A stretch of 5,595 nt of DNA. Origin: Clostridia bacterium. GTDB lineage: Bacteria > Bacillota > Clostridia > Oscillospirales > CAG-272. Positions 1-5,595 of the stretch are shown one piece after another. The stretch covers positions 1-5,595 of the forward strand of contig CAAFLY010000095.1 in NCBI GenBank assembly GCA_900763885.1, given 5' to 3'. The position numbers and the translations under genes are program-made. Below the pieces are notes generated by a model, which searched no databases, was not told the DNA's origin, and saw only the letters and a list, made by a program, of their open reading frames with translations. Numbering within the stretch: the stretch's first letter is position 1; each line of letters begins with the position of its first letter.

Positions 1-320
1 CCAAAATGGCGGATTTTTTCTCCATTGGAACAAACGATCTCACGCAGTACACGCTTGCCGCCGATCGGGAAAACGCACTGGTCGCGGATCTCGCGGAGCC
101 GCTTCCGGAAAGTGTGCGGATCCTCATACGAAAAATCGCCGCTGCTGCTGTTGGACAGGGAATCCCGGTCAGCATTTGCGGCGAACTCGGCGCGGATACG
201 CGTTATATTCCGTTTTTCGTGGATTGCGGGATCCGAAAGCTGTCCGTTTCCCCAGGAATGATCCTGCCCGTGCGGAAAACGGTGGCAGAGGCGTTGGCGG
301 CAAGAGACAACTGTTTTTAG
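1..320 (+). CDS. ptsI: PTS enzyme I (phosphoenolpyruvate-protein phosphotransferase), C-terminal fragment
   Basis: Enzyme I takes phosphate from phosphoenolpyruvate and passes it to HPr, the first step of the sugar phosphotransferase system in the cytoplasm. Only the last 105 or so codons are here; the gene enters from the left edge (reading frame from base 3) and ends at a TAG at 318-320. The visible part is the end of the PEP-binding TIM-barrel domain. It contains the family signature DFFSIGTNDLTQYTLAADR near 9-65. It also contains the ICGELGAD segment, whose cysteine codon at 177-179 corresponds to the active-site acid Cys502 of E. coli enzyme I, followed by LSVSPGMILPVRK. The ATG at 6-8 is an internal methionine, not the start. 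Pyruvate phosphate dikinase and PEP synthase share this fold, but the QYTLAADR wording is specific to enzyme I. It converges with ruvB, with 33 bp between stop codons. Confidence 0.93.
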   Translation, partial: KMADFFSIGTNDLTQYTLAADRENALVADLAEPLPESVRILIRKIAAAAVGQGIPVSICGELGADTRYIPFFVDCGIRKLSVSPGMILPVRKTVAEALAARDNCF

Positions 321-348
321 GCGCAGTATCCTGCCGACACTGCCCGCC
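320..348. repeat. Weak stem-loop in the convergent ptsI/ruvB gap
   Basis: The 33-bp gap between the two stop codons contains GCAGT (323-327) facing ACTGC (339-343) across an 11-nt loop. The stem can be extended by GGC/GCC (320-322 with 346-348) if a two-base CC bulge is allowed. Neither strand has a run of T after the stem: the + strand continues TGTCCTCACGG and the - strand CTAAAAACAG. It is therefore not a canonical intrinsic terminator, though its place between convergent genes makes a bidirectional 3'-end role conceivable. Confidence 0.25.
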
Positions 349-353
349 TGTCC

Positions 354-1460
354 TCACGGAACGTCCGTATCCTCTGCGTCCCTGTATTCGTCAAGGGAGA
401 GCTGCCCATCCGCCACGGCTTCCTTCAAGACATTTTTCGGCCGGAACGGCAGTCCCACATGCGCGTATCCCTGCCTTGTCACCATACGCCCGCGTGGTGT
501 CCGGCTCAAAAATCCAAGCTGTAAAAGGTATGGCTCATACACATCCTCGAGGGTCACGGCTTCTTCACCGATCGTGGCGGCAAGGGTTTCCAGTCCGACC
601 GGACCGCCGTCGTAGAAGCGGATAATGGTTTCCAGCATTCGACGGTCGGTGTTGTCCAACCCAAGCTCATCAATCTCCAGCATCCGAAGCGCGTCCTGTG
701 CGATTTCGAGTGTGATCTTGCCATTGCCGCGCACCTGTGCATAATCGCGAACCCGCTTCAAAAGGCGGTTGGCGATACGGGGGGTGCCGCGGGAGCGGGA
801 GGCGATCTCCAAGGAACCGTCCGCGGTGATCGGTACATCGAGAATTCCCGCGCTCCGGGATACGATGGTCGAGAGCTCCTCCGGCGTGTACAGCTCCAGC
901 CGTAAAAGTACGCCAAATCGATCGCGCAGCGGTGTGGAGAGCTGTCCGGCACGGGTGGTCGCGCCGATCAGGGTGAAATGGGGCAAAGAAAGGTGGATAC
1001 TGCGCGCGGCGGGACCTTTGCCGATGACGAGATCGAGCGCGAAATCCTCCATTGCCGGGTAGAGAATCTCCTCTACGGCGCGGGACAGGCGGTGGATCTC
1101 ATCGATAAAGAGAACGTCGCCCTCTCCAAGATTGGCAAGCAGCGCAGTCAGATCCCCTTTTTTCTCGATAGCGGGACCAGAGGTGATGTGCAGATTCACA
1201 CCCATCTCGGTGGATATGATCCCGGACAGCGTTGTTTTGCCGAGACCGGGCGGTCCGTAGAGCAGCACATGATCGAGCGTGTCCCCGCGCAATTTGGCGG
1301 CGTCGATGTAGATCTGCATGACCTCCTTCGCCTTCTCCTGACCGATATATTCATTTAATGTGTGCGGACGGAGCGAATTGTCGTTTTCCGCGTCTTCCGC
1401 CGTATAGCTTGAGGAAACGATCCGGCTTTCCAGATCCAGATCCAGTTCGTCGTTGTCCAA
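354..1460 (-). CDS. ruvB: Holliday junction branch migration helicase RuvB
   Basis: RuvB is the AAA+ ATPase ring that, with RuvA, drives branch migration at Holliday junctions during recombinational repair. The 368-residue product has all the core motifs: Walker A GPPGLGKT (69-76), Walker B VLFIDEIH (116-123), sensor 1 GATTR (166-170), the RDRFG arginine-finger segment (179-183) and sensor 2 GTPRIANR (225-232). A C-terminal winged-helix domain ends in LQLGFLSRTPRGR (about 313-325). The start is TTG at 1460, chosen because an AAAGGAG ribosome binding site lies 6 nt upstream and the length of the N-terminal arm then fits the family. It is longer than the roughly 336 residues of E. coli RuvB, mainly through about 25 extra, partly acidic residues after the winged helix, ending DAEDTDVP. 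It lies 97 nt downstream of ruvA and is the last gene of the leftward cluster. Confidence 0.98.
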   Translation of the reverse strand: MDNDELDLDLESRIVSSSYTAEDAENDNSLRPHTLNEYIGQEKAKEVMQIYIDAAKLRGDTLDHVLLYGPPGLGKTTLSGIISTEMGVNLHITSGPAIEKKGDLTALLANLGEGDVLFIDEIHRLSRAVEEILYPAMEDFALDLVIGKGPAARSIHLSLPHFTLIGATTRAGQLSTPLRDRFGVLLRLELYTPEELSTIVSRSAGILDVPITADGSLEIASRSRGTPRIANRLLKRVRDYAQVRGNGKITLEIAQDALRMLEIDELGLDNTDRRMLETIIRFYDGGPVGLETLAATIGEEAVTLEDVYEPYLLQLGFLSRTPRGRMVTRQGYAHVGLPFRPKNVLKEAVADGQLSLDEYRDAEDTDVP

Positions 1461-1466
1461 GGCTTG

Positions 1467-1473
1467 CTCCTTT
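1467..1473 (-). promoter_or_regulatory. Ribosome binding site fixing the TTG start of ruvB
   Basis: AAAGGAG on the minus strand with a 6-nt spacer (CAAGCC) to the TTG at 1460. This near-ideal Shine-Dalgarno is the reason for choosing a non-ATG start. Confidence 0.85.
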
Positions 1474-1481
1474 CCAATCGG

Positions 1482-1526
1482 GGAAATACCGTATCGGTGG
1501 CAGACGGCGTATGGCAGGGTATTTCC
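1482..1526 (-). repeat. 9-bp perfect inverted repeat in the ruvA-ruvB spacer
   Basis: GGAAATACC at 1482-1490 and its exact complement GGTATTTCC at 1518-1526 are separated by 27 nt. In the mRNA, the 3' arm ends 8 nt before the AAAGGAG of ruvB. There is no following U tract, so a terminator is unlikely. A hairpin affecting ruvB translation, an RNA processing site or a protein-binding site are possible. The loop of 27 nt is long and the stem does not extend beyond 9 pairs, so chance occurrence cannot be excluded. Confidence 0.4.
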
Positions 1527-1556
1527 GTGGTTTTAACAGGCAAAAATCGAAATCGG

Positions 1557-2207
1557 TCACTTCATCAGCTGCGTGAGCGCTTTTTTGATGATGTCCTCCA
1601 GAGAATCCTCCATCGAGGCGTTCTTCAACGCGGCGACGATTTCCGAGCGGGAATACCCGAGTACCGCGAGAGCCTCTTTGGCGTCCGACAGCTTGGTGGA
1701 ATCCGCGGCAGGCGCTTTTTTCTGTGTGTGCGGCGCGTCCGGGATCCCGCCTGTGTCCGGATACCGCTTCGCGAATTTTTCCTTTAGCTCAAGCACCACA
1801 CGCGCCGCCGTTTTCGCACCGACACCGGGGGCTTTGGAAATCGCCTTCGTGTCCTCCGCGGCAACGCTCATGGCAAGTCTGCGCGGCGTCATCAGCGAAA
1901 GGATCGACATCGCAGCCTTTGGACCGACGCCGGACACGGAGATCAGAAGCTGGAAAATCTCAAGCTCCTCCGCTGTATAAAAGCCATAGAGATCATGACT
2001 GTCCTCACGCACCGCCATATGTGTGTACAGGCGCACTTTTTTCGCATCCGGAATGGGTTCACCGTCCGCGCGATAAGCAGGAGACGGCAGATACGATAAC
2101 GTTCCGGCAGAAACCTGTACCTTGTATCCGACGCCGCCGCATTCGAGAATGACCACGCAGGAGATCGGATCCACCGCGAAGATCACGCCGTATAGTGTTG
2201 CAATCAT
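1557..2207 (-). CDS. ruvA: Holliday junction branch migration complex subunit RuvA
   Basis: RuvA binds the four-way junction and loads RuvB rings. The 216-residue product shows the three family domains. Domain I is an OB fold (about 1-77) with GGVGYKV (24-30), the VRED acidic-pin motif (66-69) and LYGF (73-76). Domain II has two helix-hairpin-helix motifs, SVSGVGPKAAMSIL (90-103) and SKAPGVGAKTAARVV (124-138). A flexible linker (about 150-172) leads to domain III, a RuvB-binding helical bundle with KEALAVLGYSRSEI (177-190). The start is ATG at 2207: it gives the usual MIATLYG opening and has GAGGG 7 nt upstream. A TTG at 2240 in the same frame would add 11 residues atypical of the family. Compared with E. 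coli RuvA there are about 11 extra residues between LP (40-41) and the acidic pin. It begins 29 nt after the YfhO-family gene. Confidence 0.97.
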   Translation of the reverse strand: MIATLYGVIFAVDPISCVVILECGGVGYKVQVSAGTLSYLPSPAYRADGEPIPDAKKVRLYTHMAVREDSHDLYGFYTAEELEIFQLLISVSGVGPKAAMSILSLMTPRRLAMSVAAEDTKAISKAPGVGAKTAARVVLELKEKFAKRYPDTGGIPDAPHTQKKAPAADSTKLSDAKEALAVLGYSRSEIVAALKNASMEDSLEDIIKKALTQLMK

Positions 2208-2214
2208 ACCTAAT

Positions 2215-2219
2215 CCCTC
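2215..2219 (-). promoter_or_regulatory. Ribosome binding site deciding the ruvA start
   Basis: GAGGG on the minus strand, 7 nt before the ATG at 2207. It supports this ATG over the in-frame TTG at 2240, which overlaps the end of the upstream gene. Confidence 0.75.
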
Positions 2220-2236
2220 ATATTGTACATAAAAGA

Positions 2237-5089
2237 TCAACCGACATAGTCTCTGCGCCGCCAGTCCCAGAAGGATAAGCCCGCGTAGGCGACGATCCCG
2301 ACAGCGGATAGAATCAACCCGTATTTCACGCAGTCCGGGCGATATTTCATCACCACCGTGTGTTCGCCGGGTGTGGACGCAAATCCGAGCAGGGCATCCG
2401 CGATACAGAAGGTCTCCACTCGCTCCCCATCCACGGTGACGATCCAGCCCGCGTCGTAGGGAATGCTCGTGAAAACGGTATCCATACCCTCGGACAGCGT
2501 GATCGTTCCGTCGATCCGGTCATCGCGTCTGCACTTTGCCGTCATGGAGCCGACGGACAACCGTGCCATCGCGTCGCGGAACGTATCCTCATGGAAGTAC
2601 CAGAAATAGTCGCAGCCGGACGCGAGGTAGATCTCCTCCTCATCCAGATAGAGCGCGAATTCATGCGTTCCATTCTCGAGGATACCCAACTCCTGCACAC
2701 AGAACGAATCGTCCGTGAAGAATTTGCCGACGTTGCCTTTGTCGAGCTTCATCGTGGCGTCGCGCGGATAATCGCTCGGGAAATACACATACAGCGGCAT
2801 GGACTCTGTTATATCCAGTTCGTATACAACCTTCGCCGTGAGACCGCTGCCGTCCGTTTTGTATCCCCTGTGTCCGGTCGTGAATGTCGGATCAAGCCCC
2901 GGTGTGGCGGTTTCGCGTGCGTCCACCAGCGTGAATACCTCAATCTCCTCGCCCAGCATCGCGGATAGCATATGGTTCATCATTGCAAACGGCGTGTGGT
3001 ATTCCACAGCGTTGGCATATCGGGAGGCGATTGTCGCAGTTCCGGCATCCTCGCGCTTTTTCTCCTCCTCGGCGTCGTATTCCGCATAGTCTCGGATCGC
3101 GCTGTCTGTACCGAACGCAATCCCCAGCGGGAATGGACTCTCATATATTTCAAGCGCATCGTTTTCGCTGCCGGGCAAAGAAGAATCCGCGATGTGGCTG
3201 TAGAGCGTGTTCACATATGCGGGTACATAATCGTTCGTCATCCGGTCCACGATCAGATAACGCACGTCGAAAATCGCATCGGAAACCGGAGTGCCGCCAT
3301 AATACATCGACCAGTGGGATCGCGCGGACAGACCGATGTTGTGCAAAAACGAGATGGTCTTGGCGTTGAGTGTGGACGTGGAATTGGACAGCCCGTTTAC
3401 ATCAATGGCAAAATTGTCATTTTTCTTGCGGTGGGAGGTTTTCTCCACACGATAAAAGCTGTCCGCACCGTATTTTTGCGTATCGAGGGATTGGACCATG
3501 GCGGACGCGGCGGAATATTTGTCCACGAAATGGCGATACGACCGCCGTGAGGTGAAGGATACGTCCGCGTCGAGGGAATACGTCATCGCCACACCGTTCA
3601 ATACCATTTCAAAAACGATGAGCATGACAAGAAGCAGCTCGCGGTTGTTGTAGAGCGATACGGGATCCTCCTCCGATCGGCGCATCGCAAACGGCACACA
3701 AACGGCATACGCGGCGATAAAGAATATGCCCGCCCATACGGTGAGAAAATCGTCTACGTTTTTGTAGCCCATCGCCTGCATCACAAGAAGCAGCACGACC
3801 GAGAGCATCGCGGTCACACCGATCCTTCGCACGCCTGTTTCCCGCAGATACCGAAACGCGTCGTAGGTGAAAAGGACGGCGAAAAAGACGAACATAAACG
3901 CAAAGCGCGCGTTGAGCCAGTTCGGACGTTGAAATCCGTGCCAAATGATGTCGAGAATGCTGAAATTGAAGCTCACAAAGAGAAACGCAAGGGTGACAAG
4001 GGAGCCGATCTTCTTGCGCAGCGGGATATGCGGGGTGAGAAAATACAGCGGCAGAAGCAGCGGCATGAGCGTTCCGCAGTAGAGAAACGGCATACCGGTT
4101 GGCCGCACACTGTCGTAGGAGCCAAAGAAAGCTTTTGTGAGCATTTCCAGCCAGTCAAACAGCTGCTTTGCCTCGTATTTCGGTTCGGAAAACTCGAGCT
4201 TGCCGAACGAGAGACTGTAGTAAACCGGCAGTATGATCACAGAGGCGATCATCACGGCAAGGAGCGAGAATAAGAGCATGCGCAACAAGGTTTTCCAGAA
4301 TGCGTGCCGGATCATGCGGGGATTTCGCTCTTCCGGTGTAAGGGTGGCGTATCGGATGAAGAAGTAGACCGCGAGAAAGAAGCAGGTCATGTAGCCGATG
4401 TAGAAATTGGAGAGAATAGCAAGCGCGAGAGAGGCGACATATAAGCGGAACCTTCCCTCCCGGATCAGTGCGTCCATACCGAGCAGAATGAAAGGAAACA
4501 GGATCACATTGTCGATCCACATCACATTGTGCTGCATCACGACCACATAGGCGGACAGCGCGTAGAGAAGGGAGAAAGCGATCATCCAAACAGGACGCGC
4601 CTGTCTTGTCTTCATCAAATAATAGGCGAACGAGAAGCCGCAGAGCCCTGTTTTGACGACAAGCAAGAGAAAAATCGCTTCTGTCATCCACGCTTTTGGC
4701 AATAATGCGACCAGAACCGACAGAGGACTGGACAGATAGTAAGCGAATATGCCAAGGAATTCTCCGCCGAGCGCGCGCTCAAAGGAATAGAGCAGGGAAT
4801 CGCCCGACACGATCACATTGCGCAGTTTTTCAAAATAGTATACATATTGCGCGTTCAGATCGAGGACCAGCACCGCGTTGTCTCCGGCAGGCCAGACCTG
4901 CGTGCAGAAATAGATGAGCGTCATCAGCAGCGCGGGCAGGAAAAAGCAGAGCGACAGCACCTTGCGCATCGATGGCATATGGGTATAGCGTCTGTCCGCA
5001 AGGAGGGCGGGATCGTTGTCCTCCGGCAGTGCCAAGGTATCGGGCGTATAGTCTGTCGTATCGTTCGGATAGAGTTCTTTTCCATTCAT
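2237..5089 (-). CDS. YfhO-family polytopic membrane protein (putative GT-C-type glycosyltransferase)
   Basis: This 950-residue protein matches the YfhO family. After a hydrophilic 42-residue N-terminus comes a first membrane span (about 43-63). An outside loop follows with LDLNAQYVYYFEKLR (76-90), the slot where GT-C enzymes carry a key Asp (here D77). About a dozen further spans follow up to residue 503, at roughly 106-130, 137-158, 167-208, 214-247, 268-292, 334-350, 360-378, 395-409, 425-441, 447-466 and 484-503. A soluble, presumably extracellular domain (about 505-920) ends with the characteristic IPYDAGWIVTVDGERVE (876-892) and GEHTVVMKYRP (908-918), then a last span (921-940) and a WRRRDYVG tail. 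B. subtilis YfhO and its Listeria relative are implicated in glycosylating teichoic acids using undecaprenyl-phosphate-linked sugar; the substrate here is unknown. The start is ATG at 5089, overlapping the upstream stop by 4 bp (ATGA), with GGAGGT 11 nt upstream. Confidence 0.9.
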   Translation of the reverse strand: MNGKELYPNDTTDYTPDTLALPEDNDPALLADRRYTHMPSMRKVLSLCFFLPALLMTLIYFCTQVWPAGDNAVLVLDLNAQYVYYFEKLRNVIVSGDSLLYSFERALGGEFLGIFAYYLSSPLSVLVALLPKAWMTEAIFLLLVVKTGLCGFSFAYYLMKTRQARPVWMIAFSLLYALSAYVVVMQHNVMWIDNVILFPFILLGMDALIREGRFRLYVASLALAILSNFYIGYMTCFFLAVYFFIRYATLTPEERNPRMIRHAFWKTLLRMLLFSLLAVMIASVIILPVYYSLSFGKLEFSEPKYEAKQLFDWLEMLTKAFFGSYDSVRPTGMPFLYCGTLMPLLLPLYFLTPHIPLRKKIGSLVTLAFLFVSFNFSILDIIWHGFQRPNWLNARFAFMFVFFAVLFTYDAFRYLRETGVRRIGVTAMLSVVLLLVMQAMGYKNVDDFLTVWAGIFFIAAYAVCVPFAMRRSEEDPVSLYNNRELLLVMLIVFEMVLNGVAMTYSLDADVSFTSRRSYRHFVDKYSAASAMVQSLDTQKYGADSFYRVEKTSHRKKNDNFAIDVNGLSNSTSTLNAKTISFLHNIGLSARSHWSMYYGGTPVSDAIFDVRYLIVDRMTNDYVPAYVNTLYSHIADSSLPGSENDALEIYESPFPLGIAFGTDSAIRDYAEYDAEEEKKREDAGTATIASRYANAVEYHTPFAMMNHMLSAMLGEEIEVFTLVDARETATPGLDPTFTTGHRGYKTDGSGLTAKVVYELDITESMPLYVYFPSDYPRDATMKLDKGNVGKFFTDDSFCVQELGILENGTHEFALYLDEEEIYLASGCDYFWYFHEDTFRDAMARLSVGSMTAKCRRDDRIDGTITLSEGMDTVFTSIPYDAGWIVTVDGERVETFCIADALLGFASTPGEHTVVMKYRPDCVKYGLILSAVGIVAYAGLSFWDWRRRDYVG

Positions 5090-5106
5090 GATTCTCGCAT
5101 ACCTCC
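5086..5106 (-). promoter_or_regulatory. Translational coupling junction between the DUF951 and YfhO-family genes
   Basis: On the minus strand, GGAGGT (5101-5106) lies inside the end of the DUF951 gene and the stop/start overlap is ATGA (5086-5089). The 11-nt spacer is on the long side, so termination-reinitiation at the overlap probably contributes to translation of the large membrane protein. Confidence 0.7.
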
Positions 5107-5328
5107 GTGTCCGTTTTCCGTGCCGCTATTCTCTTCCACGGCAGGATACCGTTTTTTGGTCGCTTTCTCCACCTTCTCACGCGGCAAAGTCAAATCTCTG
5201 CCACAACCGCAGCAGATCAGTCGAATATCACTGCCGACACGCATTACGGTAAAGCGCCGACTGCCACAGGGATGTACTTTTTTGAATTCCAGTACATCGC
5301 CAACCGCCAAAGGAAGAATCTGTGCCAT
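5086..5328 (-). CDS. DUF951 family small cysteine-containing protein
   Basis: This 80-residue protein has the DUF951 pattern: VGDVLEFKKVHPCGSRRF (9-26), then VMRVGSDIRLICCGCGRDL (28-46) and LPREKVEKATKK (48-59). His19, Cys21, Cys39/40 and Cys42 suggest a small zinc-binding fold with a basic surface, but the family's function is not established and I assign none. The last 20 residues, polar and rich in Glu and Gly, extend past the usual family end. The start is ATG at 5328, supported by GAGGT 7 nt upstream and by a promoter immediately ahead of it. The frame stays open upstream to 5574, but that stretch would span the promoter and does not resemble the family. It is the first gene of the leftward cluster. 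Its final codons (Gly-Gly) carry the ribosome binding site of the next gene, and its TGA overlaps that gene's ATG. Confidence 0.9.
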   Translation of the reverse strand: MAQILPLAVGDVLEFKKVHPCGSRRFTVMRVGSDIRLICCGCGRDLTLPREKVEKATKKRYPAVEENSGTENGHGGMRES

Positions 5329-5358
5329 GCTTACTACCTCATCAAACAATGTACGTTT

Positions 5359-5387
5359 ATTATAACATATCGTTTGGCAAATTGCAA
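5359..5387 (-). promoter_or_regulatory. Sigma-A-type promoter of the DUF951-YfhO-ruvAB cluster
   Basis: On the minus strand a perfect TATAAT (5359-5364) is preceded by TG at the extended -10 position (TGTTATAAT). A 17-bp spacer separates it from TTGCAA (5382-5387), a 4-of-6 match to TTGACA. Predicted transcription starts near 5352, giving a leader of about 23 nt before the ATG at 5328, just enough for the ribosome binding site. No other good promoter was seen before ruvA or ruvB, so it probably serves the whole cluster. Confidence 0.8.
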
Positions 5388-5428
5388 TAGATTTTGTAAA
5401 TTTGGAAACGCTTGTTCTCTGAGCGCTT

Positions 5429-5476
5429 GACAGCAAACGAAAAAACATACGAGGAATCGACAGCGAGAACGAAAAA
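5429..5476. repeat. Imperfect direct repeat pair, 30 bp apart
   Basis: GACAGC-A-AACGAAAAA at 5429-5444 recurs as GACAGC-GAG-AACGAAAAA at 5459-5476, differing only in the one- or three-base linker. The copies start 30 bp apart, close to three helical turns, as expected for cooperative sites of one regulator. The function is inferred only; the A-rich half has low complexity and lowers significance. Confidence 0.45.
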
Positions 5477-5518
5477 TGCCCAGTTACTGCCAAAACAGTC
5501 CACGCATAATCTGGCTCC

Positions 5519-5528
5519 GTTTGCAAAC
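5519..5528. repeat. Perfect 10-bp palindrome GTTTGCAAAC upstream of spoVT
   Basis: A perfect dyad lies 46 nt before the spoVT ATG. A related interrupted dyad, CGTTTGGCAAA (5371-5381), lies in the spacer of the leftward promoter, so each divergent gene has one such motif near its start. An operator role is possible but unproven. Confidence 0.35.
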
Positions 5529-5557
5529 AATATAACCGCAGGAAAAAATCAAAAACC

Positions 5558-5564
5558 AAAGGAG
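5558..5564 (+). promoter_or_regulatory. Ribosome binding site of the spoVT-like gene
   Basis: AAAGGAG followed by a 10-nt spacer and the ATG at 5575. It shows that a real rightward gene begins at the window edge despite only seven visible codons. Confidence 0.8.
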
Positions 5565-5574
5565 AATATAGCAT

Positions 5575-5595
5575 ATGAAAGCAACCGGCATTGTC
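5575..5595 (+). CDS. spoVT: Start of a SpoVT/AbrB-family transcription regulator (partial)
   Basis: Only seven codons are present, reading MKATGIV. This is the invariant opening of SpoVT, a swapped-hairpin AbrB-type DNA-binding protein that in Bacillus tunes forespore gene expression under sigma-G. AbrB itself typically reads KSTGIV at this point, so SpoVT fits better. The start is supported by AAAGGAG 10 nt upstream. The gene is divergent from the DUF951 cluster and runs off the right edge, so its length and C-terminal GAF domain cannot be verified. If correct, it points to a spore-forming ancestry. Confidence 0.72.

Larger units (their letters stand above)
5329..5574. other. Divergent intergenic region between the DUF951 gene and spoVT
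   Basis: This is the only long non-coding stretch (246 bp), AT-richer than the flanking genes, and it controls two divergent genes. It carries the leftward promoter, an imperfect direct repeat (5429-5476), a tandem CGCTTG pair (5409-5414 and 5424-5429, 15 nt apart), a palindrome (5519-5528) and the spoVT ribosome binding site. I could not identify a convincing rightward promoter in it. Confidence 0.7.

Noticed and set aside
320..348. Intrinsic terminator between ptsI and ruvB
   Set aside because: The stem is short or bulged and neither strand carries a T tract after it; it is kept only as a weak stem-loop.
176..625. Rightward open frame of 149 codons across the ptsI end and ruvB
   Set aside because: It overlaps two well-supported genes in other frames, has Arg/Pro-rich composition typical of antisense frames in GC-rich DNA, and lacks recognisable motifs.
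2208..2240. Upstream TTG start for ruvA at 2240, giving 227 residues
   Set aside because: RuvA proteins begin at the MI.. motif, and the ATG at 2207 has a well-placed GAGGG; the TTG overlaps the preceding gene's stop.
2360..3550. Two long rightward open frames (2360-2968 and 2972-3550) opposite the YfhO-family gene
   Set aside because: Both are antisense to a clear family member, show no domain pattern and no convincing ribosome binding site, and are explained by codon bias on the opposite strand.
4155..4691. Leftward 178-codon frame inside the YfhO-family gene
   Set aside because: It is an alternative frame of a membrane-protein gene, rich in Arg, Cys and His, with no family resemblance.
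5427..5455. Rightward promoter starting with TTGACA at 5427-5432
   Set aside because: The -35 is perfect, but at 16-18 bp spacing the sequence is CGAGGA-like with no TATAAT match; the nearest AT-rich hexamers are at wrong distances.
5504..5510. GCATAAT as a sigma-G-type -10 for spoVT
   Set aside because: No matching -35 (GMATR-like) lies about 17 bp upstream, so the single hexamer is not enough.
5329..5574. N-terminal extension of the DUF951 gene to an ATG at 5574 (162 residues in total)
   Set aside because: It would place a near-perfect promoter inside the coding region and overlap the spoVT start, and its sequence does not look like the family. The ATG at 5328 has its own ribosome binding site.

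Overview
The window looks like chromosomal housekeeping DNA from a fairly GC-rich member of the Firmicutes, probably a clostridial (Clostridia-class) relative. This is inferred from four things: strong AGGAGG-type ribosome binding sites, a near-consensus sigma-A promoter, a DUF951 protein, and a partial gene at the right edge whose first seven residues match SpoVT. No mobile element, CRISPR array, tRNA or rRNA is visible, and nearly all of the sequence is coding.

Layout. The left edge holds the 3' end of a rightward gene for PTS enzyme I (ptsI, to 320), including the active-site cysteine region. After a 33-bp gap it meets, tail to tail, the last gene of a leftward cluster. In transcription order (right to left) that cluster is a DUF951 small protein (5328-5086), a 950-residue YfhO-family polytopic membrane protein (5089-2237), ruvA (2207-1557) and ruvB (1460-354). 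A promoter with a perfect extended -10 (TGTTATAAT) and a 17-bp spacer lies just upstream of the DUF951 gene. The DUF951 and YfhO genes overlap by 4 bp (ATGA), ruvA follows after 29 nt, and ruvB follows after 97 nt. This fits one operon, although the ruvA-ruvB gap contains a 9-bp inverted repeat that may modulate read-through. At the right edge a divergent gene, very probably spoVT, begins at 5575.

How the genes work together. RuvA and RuvB form the branch-migration motor at Holliday junctions in DNA repair. RuvC is not encoded in this cluster; the gene ahead of ruvA is the YfhO-type protein, which by family is a GT-C-like glycosyltransferase acting on cell-envelope polymers. The grouping therefore looks like shared transcription rather than one pathway. 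The 246-bp divergent region between the DUF951 gene and spoVT is the only sizeable non-coding stretch. It holds the leftward promoter, a 10-bp palindrome, an imperfect direct-repeat pair and a weak cre-like core, all modest signals.

I did not find a convincing undescribed system. The points most worth a second look are the YfhO-RuvAB arrangement, the extra loop in RuvA domain I, the tail on RuvB, and the repeat-bearing divergent control region.
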